In this document: piece after piece, positions 25,864 through 34,083 of the stretch | Numbering within the stretch: the first letter of the stretch is position 1 | Layout: the number at the start of each line of letters is the position of its first letter | Assembly: GCA_001799635.1 (NCBI GenBank) | Contig: MGTV01000048.1 | Coordinates: 1 to 64,000, forward strand | DNA length: 64,000 nucleotides | Source of the DNA: Elusimicrobia bacterium GWA2_62_23 | GTDB taxonomy: Bacteria; Elusimicrobiota; Elusimicrobia; Elusimicrobiales; UBA9959 | Reading direction: 5' to 3' | The notes under the pieces: generated by a model | Database searches by the model: none | What the model was told of the DNA's origin: nothing | The model's input: only the letters and a program-made list of their open reading frames with translations | Position numbers and translations under genes: made by a program

Positions 25864-27657
25864 CTAGACGGGGTACATCCCCATGGCCTTGTACCACTTG
25901 TTCAGGTCGTCGCGGCGCTTGCCGGCGTCCTTAGCCAGGTTGAAGGGCCGGCCGCGGCCGTCGAGCACCAGGCCCACCACGCCGCCCTCTATCTCGGCCT
26001 CCACCTTGTTGCCGGGGCCCGCGCCCATGTCGAAACCCTTCAGGGGTTTGGCCGTGAGCCTGGCCTTGGGAGCGTCGAAAGGCACGTGCACGATGTCGCC
26101 GAAGCGCAGCTGGCCGGCCTGCTTCTTGCCGTCGGGAGCGGTGACTTCCCACTCCATGATCAGCTGGCCTTCCTTGGCGAGGCCCTTGGGCGCGAGGCAG
26201 GTGCCCAGGCGCACCAGGCAGTCGTGGTAGAACACGTCGAGCGCGGCCTTCTCGCTGATCTGCGCCAGCACGCCGAGGTGCGGCATCATGAAGATGGAGT
26301 CCACCGCCATGCGGGTGATGCCCTCGGGCTGGTAGGCGTCTATCATCTGCATCATGGACTGGGTGCGGCGGGGGGAATGGGCCAGGATGCCGCCGGAACC
26401 TATCACGTAGTCGAGCTTCATCACGTTGATGAGGCTCTGGCCGGAGGAGGTCTGGTCGAAAGCGTCCGAGATGGAGCGCTCCTGCTGCACGCCCTTCAGG
26501 CCCACGGCCAGCGCCTTGTGCTGTTCGAAGGCCAGGCGCAGCGCCTCGCGCGATACCGCGTGCTCTATCTGCAGGTCCTCCACCGTCTGCGGGATGGTGG
26601 TGGGGCGGATCATCTTGTTCTTGAGGCGGTTGCGCAGGTCCTGCTCCTCGATGTCGAAGGGCAGCCAGCGCAGGATGTTGGCGAGGCCCGCCTCGGCCAT
26701 CACGTTGGAGATGGAGTAACTCATGCCGAGGTTGGCGCTGACGGTGCGGTTAAAGACTTCGGAGAACACGCTGAACACGTCGGTAGTGGCGCCGCCGATG
26801 TCCACGGCCAGCACGTTGAAGTTATTGGCCTTGGCGAACTTCTCGGTCATGGTGCCGACGGCCGCGGGAGTGGGCATGATGGGCGCGCCCACCATCTTCA
26901 TCAGGCGGGGGTAACCCGGGGCCTGCTGCATCACGTGCTCCAAAAAGATGTCGTGGATCTTGTGGCGCGCGGGCATCAGGTTCTCGCGCTCGAGGCTCGG
27001 GCGCAGGTTCTCGGTGATGATGAGCGCGGTGCGGTCGTCCAGGATGGCCTTGATCTGGGCGTGGGCCTTGTTATTGCCGGCGTAGATGACCGGCAGTTTG
27101 TAGGAGGCGCCCAGGCGCGGCTTGGGGTCCGCGGCCTTGAGGAACTGCGCGAGCTCCACCACGTGGGTCACGGTGCCGCCGTCGGTGCCGCCGGAAAGGA
27201 GCATCATGTCGGGGCGCAGCTGGCGGATGCGCTCTATCTTCTCGTGGTCCGCGCGGCCGTCGTTGGAGGCCAGAACGTCCATCACTATGGCGCCGGCGCC
27301 GAGCGCGCAGCGCTGGGCCGATTCGCCGGTCATGGCCTTCACGGCCCCGGCCACCATCATCTGCAGGCCGCCGCCGGCCGAGGAAGTGGAAACGTAGATG
27401 TCGGCGCCGACATTCCCGTTGTTGGGGGTGATGATCTTTTCGCCGTCGAGGATCTTGCGGCCGGACAGCTCTTCCACCTCGGTGATGGCGTTCAGCACGC
27501 CCTTGGTGACGTCCTCAAAAGGCGCCTCCACGGTGGTGGGGGCCTCGCCGCGGAAGGTCTGGCGGTAGGTATCGCCTTTCTTCTCTATGAGGATGGCCTT
27601 AGTGGTGGTGCTGCCGCAGTCGGTAGCTATGATGATCTCAAGGTCTTTTTTTGACAT
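25864..27657 (-). CDS. MutL/GlmL-type ATPase (glutamate mutase L family)
   Basis: 597 residues from ATG 27657, where MSKKDLEIIIATDCGSTTTKA begins the ASKHA nucleotide-binding fold (phosphate-1 loop DCGSTTTK); a second phosphate-type loop is AVDIGGATTDVFSV. An AAGGAAG site precedes this start, which is preferred to an in-frame ATG at 27702. The family is named for genes beside coenzyme-B12 glutamate mutase and is thought to act as a reactivating chaperone. It is unrelated to mismatch-repair MutL. No glmS/glmE or other B12 mutase is here; instead it sits between a 112-residue unknown and the KOW-like protein. Its target is thus unknown. The start lies inside the end of the upstream gene. Confidence 0.85.
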   Translation of the reverse strand: MSKKDLEIIIATDCGSTTTKAILIEKKGDTYRQTFRGEAPTTVEAPFEDVTKGVLNAITEVEELSGRKILDGEKIITPNNGNVGADIYVSTSSAGGGLQMMVAGAVKAMTGESAQRCALGAGAIVMDVLASNDGRADHEKIERIRQLRPDMMLLSGGTDGGTVTHVVELAQFLKAADPKPRLGASYKLPVIYAGNNKAHAQIKAILDDRTALIITENLRPSLERENLMPARHKIHDIFLEHVMQQAPGYPRLMKMVGAPIMPTPAAVGTMTEKFAKANNFNVLAVDIGGATTDVFSVFSEVFNRTVSANLGMSYSISNVMAEAGLANILRWLPFDIEEQDLRNRLKNKMIRPTTIPQTVEDLQIEHAVSREALRLAFEQHKALAVGLKGVQQERSISDAFDQTSSGQSLINVMKLDYVIGSGGILAHSPRRTQSMMQMIDAYQPEGITRMAVDSIFMMPHLGVLAQISEKAALDVFYHDCLVRLGTCLAPKGLAKEGQLIMEWEVTAPDGKKQAGQLRFGDIVHVPFDAPKARLTAKPLKGFDMGAGPGNKVEAEIEGGVVGLVLDGRGRPFNLAKDAGKRRDDLNKWYKAMGMYPV

Positions 27658-27976
27658 CTGGGTCTTCCTTTTTAGCGGGTTCGGCGCTGAGCCGGTCGAC
27701 AAAATACGCCATGGCCTTGCCGTTCTCCAGCAGGGCCCGATACTTCTGTACTTCTTCTTTCTTAAAGAGCAGGGTCAGGGCCGGCTCGATGAAGATCGCG
27801 CCCTGAGCGCCCAGGTTATGCAGCGGCCTGGTGCTCTCCACGGCAAAGGCCGCGATATCCCCCAGCCCGCGCCGCCGCACCTTGTCGGCCAGCACGTCCA
27901 GGAGCCGCTTTTCCTCGTCAGTGGGGTCAGGGGGCTCCGGGATCTTGAAAGCGTTGTCCCAGATTCCCATGCGCAT
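27638..27976 (-). CDS. Small unknown protein, first gene of MutL operon
   Basis: 112 residues, soluble, mostly predicted helix (EEKRLLDVLADKVRRRGLGDIAAFAVESTRPLHNLGAQGAIF...). No family recognised. It overlaps the MutL-type start by 20 bases, implying translational coupling. Start 27976 is used because a TATAGT box lies seven bases upstream, but ATG 27970 is possible. ALENGKAMAYFVDRL and a charged tail complete the protein. It may be a dedicated partner of the MutL-type ATPase. Confidence 0.65.
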   Translation of the reverse strand: MRMGIWDNAFKIPEPPDPTDEEKRLLDVLADKVRRRGLGDIAAFAVESTRPLHNLGAQGAIFIEPALTLLFKKEEVQKYRALLENGKAMAYFVDRLSAEPAKKEDPDVKKRP

Positions 27977-27983
27977 TTATTTT

Positions 27984-27989
27984 ACTATA
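27984..27989 (-). promoter_or_regulatory. -10 box of the MutL operon, leaderless
   Basis: Minus-strand TATAGT, seven bases before ATG 27976; no Shine-Dalgarno. Confidence 0.5.
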
Positions 27990-28038
27990 AAAGGGGGAGG
28001 GACCGCACAAGGGGCGGGGGCGGGCACTGGAACGCGCC

Positions 28039-28067
28039 TTGAAACCGCGAAGTTCGTGGTGTATACT
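28039..28067 (+). promoter_or_regulatory. Sigma70-type promoter for the ASH-domain gene
   Basis: TTGAAA (28039-28044), 17-bp spacer, TATACT (28062-28067). The start would lie near 28074, giving a leader of about 33 nt with GGAGG at 28096-28100. Confidence 0.7.
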
Positions 28068-28106
28068 CTTTAGTAAGGCCGGGAACGCCCGGCACGGAGG
28101 TTTTTT

Positions 28107-29810
28107 ATGGACGTAAAGACCAAATTTACCTGGAAGGCGGCCCTGGTGCCGGCGGCCGCGGTGACCGCGGCCTTCGCGGTGGGCATAGGCTATTTCGCCG
28201 GCAGCTCGCCCCAGGACACCGAAACCCCGGAAAGGCAGGCGCAAGTGAGCTTCAACAGCGGCCCCAGCTACGCGCCAGGCAGCGACCCCATGGCCAGGCC
28301 GGCCCAGCCCCGGGCCTCTTCCATAGAGATGTTCCGGCAGGTGAACAGGAATTACTCTTCCGACAGCGCCGGGCAAGCCACCGCCTTCAAACCCGCGGTA
28401 AAGCCTAAGACCAACGCCGAAATGCAGGAATTTCTGCGGCAGGTCCGTCACGACATAAATTACGAGGCCCCCGCCGGGGAAGCGGGGGCGGCGCAGGGAG
28501 GCGGGACGCCGCAGCCCGGCGGCCGGCGCATCTACAACCCCGCCGGGCTGGGCAGCAAACCCGGCCCCTCCGGGGTCCGCGCGGCCTCGCTGCCCAGGCT
28601 TAAGCCCGCCGGCAGCCCGACAGGAGACCTGGGCGGCAAGCGCTCCGGGTTCGGTTCCAATTTCCAGGACTACGGCACGGCCCCGGCGCTGCACGGCCCC
28701 GCGGCGGCCAGGCAGCAGCGGGCCGACGACCTGGCGGCCTCCGGCGGCGGTTCGCACCTGGAGGCCGGGGAGTACGGCTCAGCCAGGAGCGGCCAGGACG
28801 GCTCGGGCGGTACCGGCATGAACTCCGGCGGCAGCGGCGGTTCACAGGGAGGCGGCGGCGCGTCGTCCTCCATGAACCCGGCCGGGGGGATGAAACAGGC
28901 CCAGACCGAGGCCGGCCCTCCGCCGGCGCCGGTAGCCTACCTATGGCCCAGGACGCTGGATTTCGGGGACATGCGCACTTACGAAACTGCTACCAGGATG
29001 GCGATCCTGATGAACATCGGGGAACTGCCCCTTTCCGTGGGGGCGATAGAGAACATAGATGACGACGCCCCTTTCGCCATTGAGAAGGACAACTGCAGCA
29101 ACTCGACCTTGGCTCCCGGGAAAAGTTGCACGTTCCTGGCCAGGTTCTCACCTCAGGGTGCCAGGGAATATATCACGGCCTTCTACGTCCCGACCAACGA
29201 CAACGGCCGGTCCTACTACCAGACCTACATGGAGGTCAAAGGCAAAACGACCTCCTCCCAATGGACTTCATGGTGGAACCGGCACTGGGGCAGTTCCGGC
29301 CAGGGGACCGTGAACAAGGCCGAGTTCGGCATGGTGCCGGAGGGACGCAGCCTCAGTGAAACCGTGCGCGTGACCAACACCGGCGGCAATAACTGGCACG
29401 CCGTGAAGCTCGACCTCTCCAAACTGCCGTTGTCGTTCAAGATCACCGGGGACGGCTGCACCGGTTCGTCAGTGGCCGCCGGCCAGTCCTGCCCGGTCGC
29501 CGTGACTTTCACCCCGACGGAGATGGTCAACCGCAGGTTCTCTGACTCGCATTATGGACAGTATCTTGCGGTGAACGCCAACACCGGAGCCAAAGTGCAC
29601 GACGCCCGGCCCAAGTTCCCGCCCTTGCTGCTGGACGCCCCCGTGGAGGCGGCGCCCAAGGGAGCGTTCAAGGTGCTGGCGAGCTATGACGAAGAGTATC
29701 ACACGGCGCACCAGGAGGTGCTGGAAGTGAAGTTGTCCGCCAGGAGCTGCGCCCCGTTCCCGGCAAAGGGCCTGACGCGCATCCAGGATTACTACTACTA
29801 CTTCAAATAG
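28107..29810 (+). CDS. Exported ASH/choice-of-anchor-D domain protein
   Basis: 567 residues. One N-terminal membrane anchor/signal segment (about 10-33) is followed by a long low-complexity region rich in Gly, Ser, Pro and Ala (to about residue 275), then two tandem Ig-like ASH domains. Repeat 1 starts ARTLDFGDMRTYETA-like and includes FAIEKDNCSNSTLAPGKSC and FLARFSPQG; repeat 2 starts AEFGMVPEGRSLSETVRVTN and includes GDGCTGSSVAAGQSCPVAVTFTP. Each holds a Cys pair of the same spacing, likely a disulfide, so the domains are outside the cytoplasm. No enzyme motif. Likely a cell-surface structural or adhesive protein. It has its own promoter and a GGAGG site. Confidence 0.8.
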   Translation: MDVKTKFTWKAALVPAAAVTAAFAVGIGYFAGSSPQDTETPERQAQVSFNSGPSYAPGSDPMARPAQPRASSIEMFRQVNRNYSSDSAGQATAFKPAVKPKTNAEMQEFLRQVRHDINYEAPAGEAGAAQGGGTPQPGGRRIYNPAGLGSKPGPSGVRAASLPRLKPAGSPTGDLGGKRSGFGSNFQDYGTAPALHGPAAARQQRADDLAASGGGSHLEAGEYGSARSGQDGSGGTGMNSGGSGGSQGGGGASSSMNPAGGMKQAQTEAGPPPAPVAYLWPRTLDFGDMRTYETATRMAILMNIGELPLSVGAIENIDDDAPFAIEKDNCSNSTLAPGKSCTFLARFSPQGAREYITAFYVPTNDNGRSYYQTYMEVKGKTTSSQWTSWWNRHWGSSGQGTVNKAEFGMVPEGRSLSETVRVTNTGGNNWHAVKLDLSKLPLSFKITGDGCTGSSVAAGQSCPVAVTFTPTEMVNRRFSDSHYGQYLAVNANTGAKVHDARPKFPPLLLDAPVEAAPKGAFKVLASYDEEYHTAHQEVLEVKLSARSCAPFPAKGLTRIQDYYYYFK

Positions 29811-29817
29811 GCGGAGG

Positions 29818-30330
29818 TCAGCGCGGCGCAACGGCGGGGGCGGCCCCGCCGTTCTTTTTTTGTTTAGGGGAAAAGGGGAAGGAAACGCGCAGGACCGAAC
29901 CGGGGTTTGCCTTGTGGGCGCGGGCGCAGCCGGCCGGAAGCTCCAGTACCGCCGAGGCGGGGGCGACAGCCCTCGCCACCTCTGCCTCCGGCTGGTCCGG
30001 CCTGGAACGCGGAACGCGGTGGAATACCCGGAGCACCTTCATCTTATCGTCGAGGAAGACCATATCCAGGTCCACCAGTGTATTCTTCATCCAGAAGGAT
30101 TTCACTCCGGGGTCGCCGAAGACGAACAGCATGCCGCGGCCTTCGGGCAGGGCCTCCCTGAACATCAGCCCGCGGGCCTGCTCCTCCGGGGTCAGCGCCA
30201 GTTCCGCCTTTACCGCGAAACCGTCGGGCAGGAGCACGCGGGCCTCGCGCGCCCCGGCGGGTACGCGGAGGGCAGCCGCGCCGGCCGCGAACAGCGCCAG
30301 CAGCGCAAAAGCGAGGGCGGGCCTAGTCAT
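29818..30330 (-). CDS. Exported DUF192 protein
   Basis: 170 residues. Signal peptide (MTRPALAFALLALFAAGAAAL), then a DUF192 domain with LTPEEQARGLMFREALPEGRGMLFVF, the hallmark FWMKNTLVDLDMVFLDD, and VLELPAGCARAHKANPG. Members are small, exported, of unknown biochemical role; the family name is all that is established. A Lys/Gly/Ala tail follows. Its ATG overlaps the stop of the preceding 173-residue gene (ATGACTAG), so the two are coupled. It converges with the ASH-domain gene, eight bases apart. Confidence 0.85.
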   Translation of the reverse strand: MTRPALAFALLALFAAGAAALRVPAGAREARVLLPDGFAVKAELALTPEEQARGLMFREALPEGRGMLFVFGDPGVKSFWMKNTLVDLDMVFLDDKMKVLRVFHRVPRSRPDQPEAEVARAVAPASAVLELPAGCARAHKANPGSVLRVSFPFSPKQKKNGGAAPAVAPR

Positions 30331-30844
30331 CTTCCCCCGTGAGAGAGGCGGGAACGGCGGGGGTAGAAATTTCCGGAGCCAGCGACGAAAAAGTGGAGAC
30401 AGAAACGAGGAAAAGCGGCATGCGCAGTTCGGCGGCGGCCTTCAGCCTGCCGCCCTCGGAAAAAAGGCGCATGGCGTCGCTTTTATATTTTTTGGCCAGG
30501 GCCCTGAAACCGCCTTCCTTGCCCAGGTCAGCGGCCAGAGTTTTGAACGGGACGGAGGTCGTTTCCGACAGCAGCAGCATGGCCGCCAGTTCCTGCCTGT
30601 AGATCCCCTGCCGGAGGTACTTGAGCACTTCCCGCTCCGGGGCGGTGGACTCGAACACGGAGCACAGCGTCGCGCTGCTCACCTCGGAGGCCAGCGCCCA
30701 GGAGAAGGCGTCCTCCCCCGACGTGTCTATGCGGGAGTCGTCCCCGCGGGCGAAAGCGTCGGGGCCGACTTCGGCCCCGAGGTAGACCTGCGCGGCGGCC
30801 GGGACGGCCGAGGCCAGCAGCAGGCAGGCGATCAGGTTTCTCAT
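30323..30844 (-). CDS. Small exported protein of unknown function
   Basis: 173 residues with a signal peptide (MRNLIACLLLASAVPAAAQV). The mature part is mostly helical (EREVLKYLRQGIYRQELAAMLLLSETTS, LAADLGKEGGFRALAKKYKSDAMRLF) with a Ser/Thr/Pro tail. The pattern 'Q-L-A-x-LLLLS' with 'GG-x-RALAKKYKSD' suggests a small helical bundle. No family recognised. Middle gene of the operon RAM-domain/this/DUF192. Confidence 0.65.
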   Translation of the reverse strand: MRNLIACLLLASAVPAAAQVYLGAEVGPDAFARGDDSRIDTSGEDAFSWALASEVSSATLCSVFESTAPEREVLKYLRQGIYRQELAAMLLLSETTSVPFKTLAADLGKEGGFRALAKKYKSDAMRLFSEGGRLKAAAELRMPLFLVSVSTFSSLAPEISTPAVPASLTGEDD

Positions 30845-30872
30845 AGGTTCCGCGCCGGACGCCGGCGCCGGG

Positions 30873-31106
30873 CTAGAGGGACGTGGTTACGAGCGTTTCC
30901 GTGGAAAGCACGCCGGGAATCCCGCGGATCTCCTGCACTACGATATTAGAGAGAGTGGGCAGGTCGTCGGTCTCCATGTCCAGGACCAGGTCCCAGCGGC
31001 CGAACACCGCTGACATGTGGACGACGCTCTTGAGGCCCTTGAGCTTCTGGAGGGTCTGTTTCTCCTTGCCAGGCATCAGTTTAACTAGCACGAGTCCGGT
31101 TACCAT
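30873..31106 (-). CDS. Stand-alone Lrp/AsnC ligand-binding (RAM) domain protein
   Basis: 77 residues from ATG 31106. It matches the effector-binding half of Lrp/AsnC regulators: TGLVLVKLMPGKEKQTLQKL, SVVHMSAVFGRWDLVLDMETDD, LSNIVVQEIRGIPGVLSTETLV. No DNA-binding domain is present. Such single RAM proteins bind amino acids as decamers or dimers of dimers; role here unknown. The start has an AAGGAAAAA site and follows a promoter at 31156-31184. Much longer readings of this frame extend antisense into the dtd gene and are rejected. Confidence 0.82.
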   Translation of the reverse strand: MVTGLVLVKLMPGKEKQTLQKLKGLKSVVHMSAVFGRWDLVLDMETDDLPTLSNIVVQEIRGIPGVLSTETLVTTSL

Positions 31107-31155
31107 AGTTTTTCCTTTTCCGGGCGGCGCTTCGGCTGCGCGCCTGCCCAACCTT

Positions 31156-31184
31156 ATTATACAACCGGCCGGCGTGTTATTCAA
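31156..31184 (-). promoter_or_regulatory. Sigma70-type promoter for the RAM-domain operon
   Basis: On the minus strand TTGAAT (31184-31179), exactly 17 bp, TATAAT (31161-31156). The leader of about 43 nt includes the Shine-Dalgarno. It diverges from the dtd promoter. Confidence 0.75.
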
Positions 31185-31207
31185 TAGGCGGCTGCGGGTA
31201 AATGATT

Positions 31208-31213
31208 TATAAT
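31208..31213 (+). promoter_or_regulatory. -10 box of dtd, leaderless
   Basis: TATAAT seven bases before ATG 31221, no Shine-Dalgarno, no clear -35. Confidence 0.6.
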
Positions 31214-31220
31214 TATAGGT

Positions 31221-31664
31221 ATGCGGGCACTGATACAGCGCGTCAAGCGGGGCGGGGTGAAAACCGCCGGGGCGGACCACGCCATAGGGCGCGGCTTGGT
31301 GGTGCTGCTGGGCGTGGGCGTGGGCGACGCCGAAAGCGACGCGGACTTCCTGGCCGAAAAGACCGCCAACCTGCGCGTCTTTTCCAATGCCGACGGCAAG
31401 TTCGACCACTCCCTGCTGGACGTGAAAGGCGAGGCGCTGGTGGTCTCCCAGTTCACGCTCTACGGCGACGCCTCCAAGGGCCGCCGCCCGGACTTCACCG
31501 CGGCCGCCAAACCGCAGGAGGCGAACCGCCTCTACGAATATTTCGTAAAAGTTTTGGGGGCGAAAGGAATACCGGTAAAGACGGGGATCTTCGCGGCCGA
31601 CATGGAAGTAGAGATCATTAACGACGGACCCGTCACCATCTGGCTGGACAGCCGCAAAAAATGA
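31221..31664 (+). CDS. dtd: D-aminoacyl-tRNA deacylase
   Basis: 147 residues, the standard DTD length. It hydrolyses D-amino acids (and mischarged glycine) from tRNA, protecting translation. Diagnostic motifs are SQFTLYGD with RRPDFTAAA, and the C-terminal NDGPVTIWLDS, which contains the cross-subunit Gly-Pro. The N-terminus MRALIQRVKRGGVKTAG also fits, though the usual 'VSVA' strand is altered. It has a leaderless start and overlaps the following lipoprotein gene by four bases. Confidence 0.95.
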   Translation: MRALIQRVKRGGVKTAGADHAIGRGLVVLLGVGVGDAESDADFLAEKTANLRVFSNADGKFDHSLLDVKGEALVVSQFTLYGDASKGRRPDFTAAAKPQEANRLYEYFVKVLGAKGIPVKTGIFAADMEVEIINDGPVTIWLDSRKK

Positions 31665-32866
31665 ATCCAGGACCGAAACGCCTTTTGATCTTCGCGGCTT
31701 TAACCGCCTTCCTGACAGCGGGAAGTTGCGCTTCAAAAAAACCGCGCGGGGCCGGACCCGCCGCCGTCTTTCCTGCTCCTTTGGACCGCGTGGTAGAGGA
31801 TATCTCCGCCATCAAGGAGCGGATCCCGGGCCGCAAGATAGCCGTCTACGAATTCACCGATATTTCCGGAAGGACCAGGCCGGAAGGCAGACTCGTGGCA
31901 GAACGGCTTACCACCGAATTGGCGCGCACCGGTGAATTCCAGGTCATAGAACGCAGCCGTCTGGAGGCCGGTCTCAGGGAACTCAAGTTATCAGCCGCGG
32001 GAGTTATCGACGAAGCGACCGCCCTTCAGGCCGGAAGGCTCCTGGGGGCGCAGGCCGCGGTCACAGGCACGCTGATACGCATAAACGGGAAATTCGAACT
32101 TAATGTCAGGACGATAGACGTGCAGACAGGCGGCGTGATTTCCGGTTCTATTGTCCATCTCGAGGAGGAGGCCCTTAACGTCAAAACGGATCCGCAAGAT
32201 GACTCCTTCGGCCTCCCTCACCACCAGAAACCCGCGCCCGTCTCAAAAAAAATCCCGGCAGGATGGGAAGAATGGCCGGGCTGGGAAGGCCGCTACGGGA
32301 ACTTCCGGTTGGAGAGTGGCAAACTGTATTATGACATGACGTCCAGGCAGCACGACCACATCGACGCGGAGATCCCGGAGGGCTACTATCCCGGCCTGCT
32401 TCTGGCCAGACGTGTCAAGGGCGACAAATGGGCCGTGGAGGCGAAAGTCAGATATAACATGCCGGTAGCGGCCGGTCGCTGGTTTTCCATGTGCATCTGG
32501 ATCGGTCCCGGCGGCGCCCGCCCTTCCATAGGCAGTAAGGCCAAAGCCCTGGCGGTCTGCGCGCTCCGCCGAGCCGACTCAGGATACGGCACCGACGATT
32601 TCAGTTTTTTTCACTCTCCGGGAGGACACCCCGCGGTCAGCCTGTCGAAGGACCAGGCTTACCTCCGTTTTGAAAGGAACGGGACCGACTTTAAAGCTTT
32701 GGCCAGCCTGGACGGTACTGAATACAGGGAAGTCCTCTCGATTACCGGCGCAAAAATATCTCCAGGGGAGGAGCAAAAGATAGTTCTGGGCGGGCAGTCG
32801 TATTCCGCCGCCGGTTCTTACGCCGAATACGAATACATTAAACTGAACGGAAGGCCGTTATTCTGA
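31661..32866 (+). CDS. FlgO/CsgG-like lipoprotein with C-terminal beta-sandwich domain
   Basis: 401 residues. N-terminal lipoprotein-like signal (LTAGSCAS, Cys as anchor; the lipobox is imperfect). Residues about 45-165 form a FlgO/CsgG-like domain (IAVYEFTDISGRTRPEGRLVAERL, FQVIERSRLEAGLRELKLSAAG, LGAQAAVTGTLIRINGKFELNVRTID), found in outer-membrane-associated lipoproteins. The last 200 residues are a jelly-roll-like domain (WPGWEGRYGNFRLESGKLYY..., YPGLLLARRVKGDKWAVEAKV..., GGARPSIGSKAKA) that is clearly paralogous to the entire next protein. It overlaps dtd (ATGA). Confidence 0.75.
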   Translation: MNPGPKRLLIFAALTAFLTAGSCASKKPRGAGPAAVFPAPLDRVVEDISAIKERIPGRKIAVYEFTDISGRTRPEGRLVAERLTTELARTGEFQVIERSRLEAGLRELKLSAAGVIDEATALQAGRLLGAQAAVTGTLIRINGKFELNVRTIDVQTGGVISGSIVHLEEEALNVKTDPQDDSFGLPHHQKPAPVSKKIPAGWEEWPGWEGRYGNFRLESGKLYYDMTSRQHDHIDAEIPEGYYPGLLLARRVKGDKWAVEAKVRYNMPVAAGRWFSMCIWIGPGGARPSIGSKAKALAVCALRRADSGYGTDDFSFFHSPGGHPAVSLSKDQAYLRFERNGTDFKALASLDGTEYREVLSITGAKISPGEEQKIVLGGQSYSAAGSYAEYEYIKLNGRPLF

Positions 32867-33582
32867 TGAACAATAAACTTACCGAGAAACTGCTACCGTT
32901 AACGCTGTGCCTGGCAGCCGCGCTGGCGGGGTGCCTGAATCCCATGATGTTCAAGAAGGGCGCCTACGCCATTGACGATTGGGAAACGTGGACCGGCTGG
33001 AACGACGCCTACGGCTCGCACGAAGCGACGCCCGACGGCGTCTACTACCGGCTTACCGAGCGGCAGGACGACACGCGCGACATGTCCTCGGACGGCTACT
33101 CTCCCGGGCTTATACTCTCCAGGGAACTCATGGGGCAGAACTGGATCTTAGACCTGGAAGCGGATTTCAAGATCCCGCCGGGCCAGGTGAAGCGCTTCTC
33201 CTACGGCGTCTGGGTGGGCGGGGATTCCGTGCGCCCGTCCATAGCCAACCCCTCCGCGACCATAAAAATAGTGGCCCAGCGCCAGAACGGGCCCAAACCC
33301 GGCGACGACGCCCTGCTGGTCTTCTATCTGCCCGGCGGCAAGCCTTTCGCCGTCCCCAGGGACGCCAAGGTGCTGCGCTTCGCGCGCTCCGGCAACGTGT
33401 TCTCGGCGGCGTACGCCATGAACCGCAAAAAGTTCACGCCGCTGTTCTCGGTGGAAGCCCCGGCCGCGGCCGACGCGCCGTCGCAGAAATTCTTCATAGG
33501 CGGGTTCGCCGGGGGAGATCCCGCCGGCGCCTACGCCCGCCTGACGAGCCTCAGGATAAACGGCAGGGAAACCCTCAGATGA
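32866..33582 (+). CDS. Lipoprotein, single beta-sandwich domain paralogous to the preceding C-terminus
   Basis: 238 residues with a good lipobox (LAAALAGC). The mature region repeats the pattern of the preceding protein's C-terminal half: W-x-GW-x-YG, GVYYRLTERQDD, GYSPGLILSRELMGQNWILDLEADF, SVRPSIANPSA and a final GxFAGGDPAGAYARLTSLRINGR. The fold resembles DUF1349/LamG-type lectin-like sandwiches. The start overlaps the previous stop (TGATGA) and its own stop overlaps the next start (ATGA). Function unknown; probably a periplasmic or surface binding protein. Confidence 0.72.
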   Translation: MNNKLTEKLLPLTLCLAAALAGCLNPMMFKKGAYAIDDWETWTGWNDAYGSHEATPDGVYYRLTERQDDTRDMSSDGYSPGLILSRELMGQNWILDLEADFKIPPGQVKRFSYGVWVGGDSVRPSIANPSATIKIVAQRQNGPKPGDDALLVFYLPGGKPFAVPRDAKVLRFARSGNVFSAAYAMNRKKFTPLFSVEAPAAADAPSQKFFIGGFAGGDPAGAYARLTSLRINGRETLR

Positions 33583-34076
33583 ACGGGACGGCCGGCAAAG
33601 CGAAGAAGACCGGTCCCCGGGAACTTATCCGCCTGCACAACCTGAAACCGCACCCGGAGGGCGGCTACTTCCGCGAGACCTACAGGTCCTCGGCCCCGGC
33701 GCCCTCCCGGCGTGTCCGGCGCAGCTGCTGCACGGCCATCCTCTTCCTGCTGGAAGAAGGGGACATCTCCCGCCTGCACCGCATCAAGTCGGATGAACTC
33801 TGGCATTTCTACGCCGGCGGACCGCTGCGGATCAGCGCCATCCGCCCCGACGGTAAAAGCGAGAGCGCCCTGCTCGGCCCGGGCCATAACTGCCAGCACC
33901 TGGTCCCGGCGGGCCGCTGGTTCGGGGCGGCCCCGGAACCCGGCTCCGGCTGGTCCCTCGTCGGATGCACGGTAGCCCCCGGCTTCGACTTCCGGGATTT
34001 CGAACTGGGCTCGCGCGAAGGCCTGCTGAAGCGGTTCCCGCGCGCGGCTAAAATTATACGGCAACTTACACGATAA
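33579..34076 (+). CDS. Cupin DUF985 family protein
   Basis: 165 residues. The family signature runs through the protein: LKPHPEGGYFRETYRS, AILFLLEEGDISRLHRIKSDELWHFYAGGPL, LGPGHNCQHLVPAGRWFGA and SLVGCTVAPGFDFRDFELGS. DUF985 cupins bind a metal or small ligand in a beta barrel; His residues at LHR and WHF are in place. No substrate is known. ATG 33579 overlaps the previous stop; the next gene begins eight bases after its stop. Confidence 0.88.
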   Translation: MNGTAGKAKKTGPRELIRLHNLKPHPEGGYFRETYRSSAPAPSRRVRRSCCTAILFLLEEGDISRLHRIKSDELWHFYAGGPLRISAIRPDGKSESALLGPGHNCQHLVPAGRWFGAAPEPGSGWSLVGCTVAPGFDFRDFELGSREGLLKRFPRAAKIIRQLTR

Positions 34077-34083
34077 GGATAAA

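Noticed and set aside
25864..27702. DNA mismatch-repair MutL
   Set aside because: The N-terminus is an ASKHA-type fold (DCGSTTTK), not a GHKL ATPase; the similar name is a coincidence.
30873..31736. A 287-residue protein including the RAM domain
   Set aside because: The upstream part runs antisense to dtd through a promoter region; the Shine-Dalgarno and family alignment support ATG 31106.
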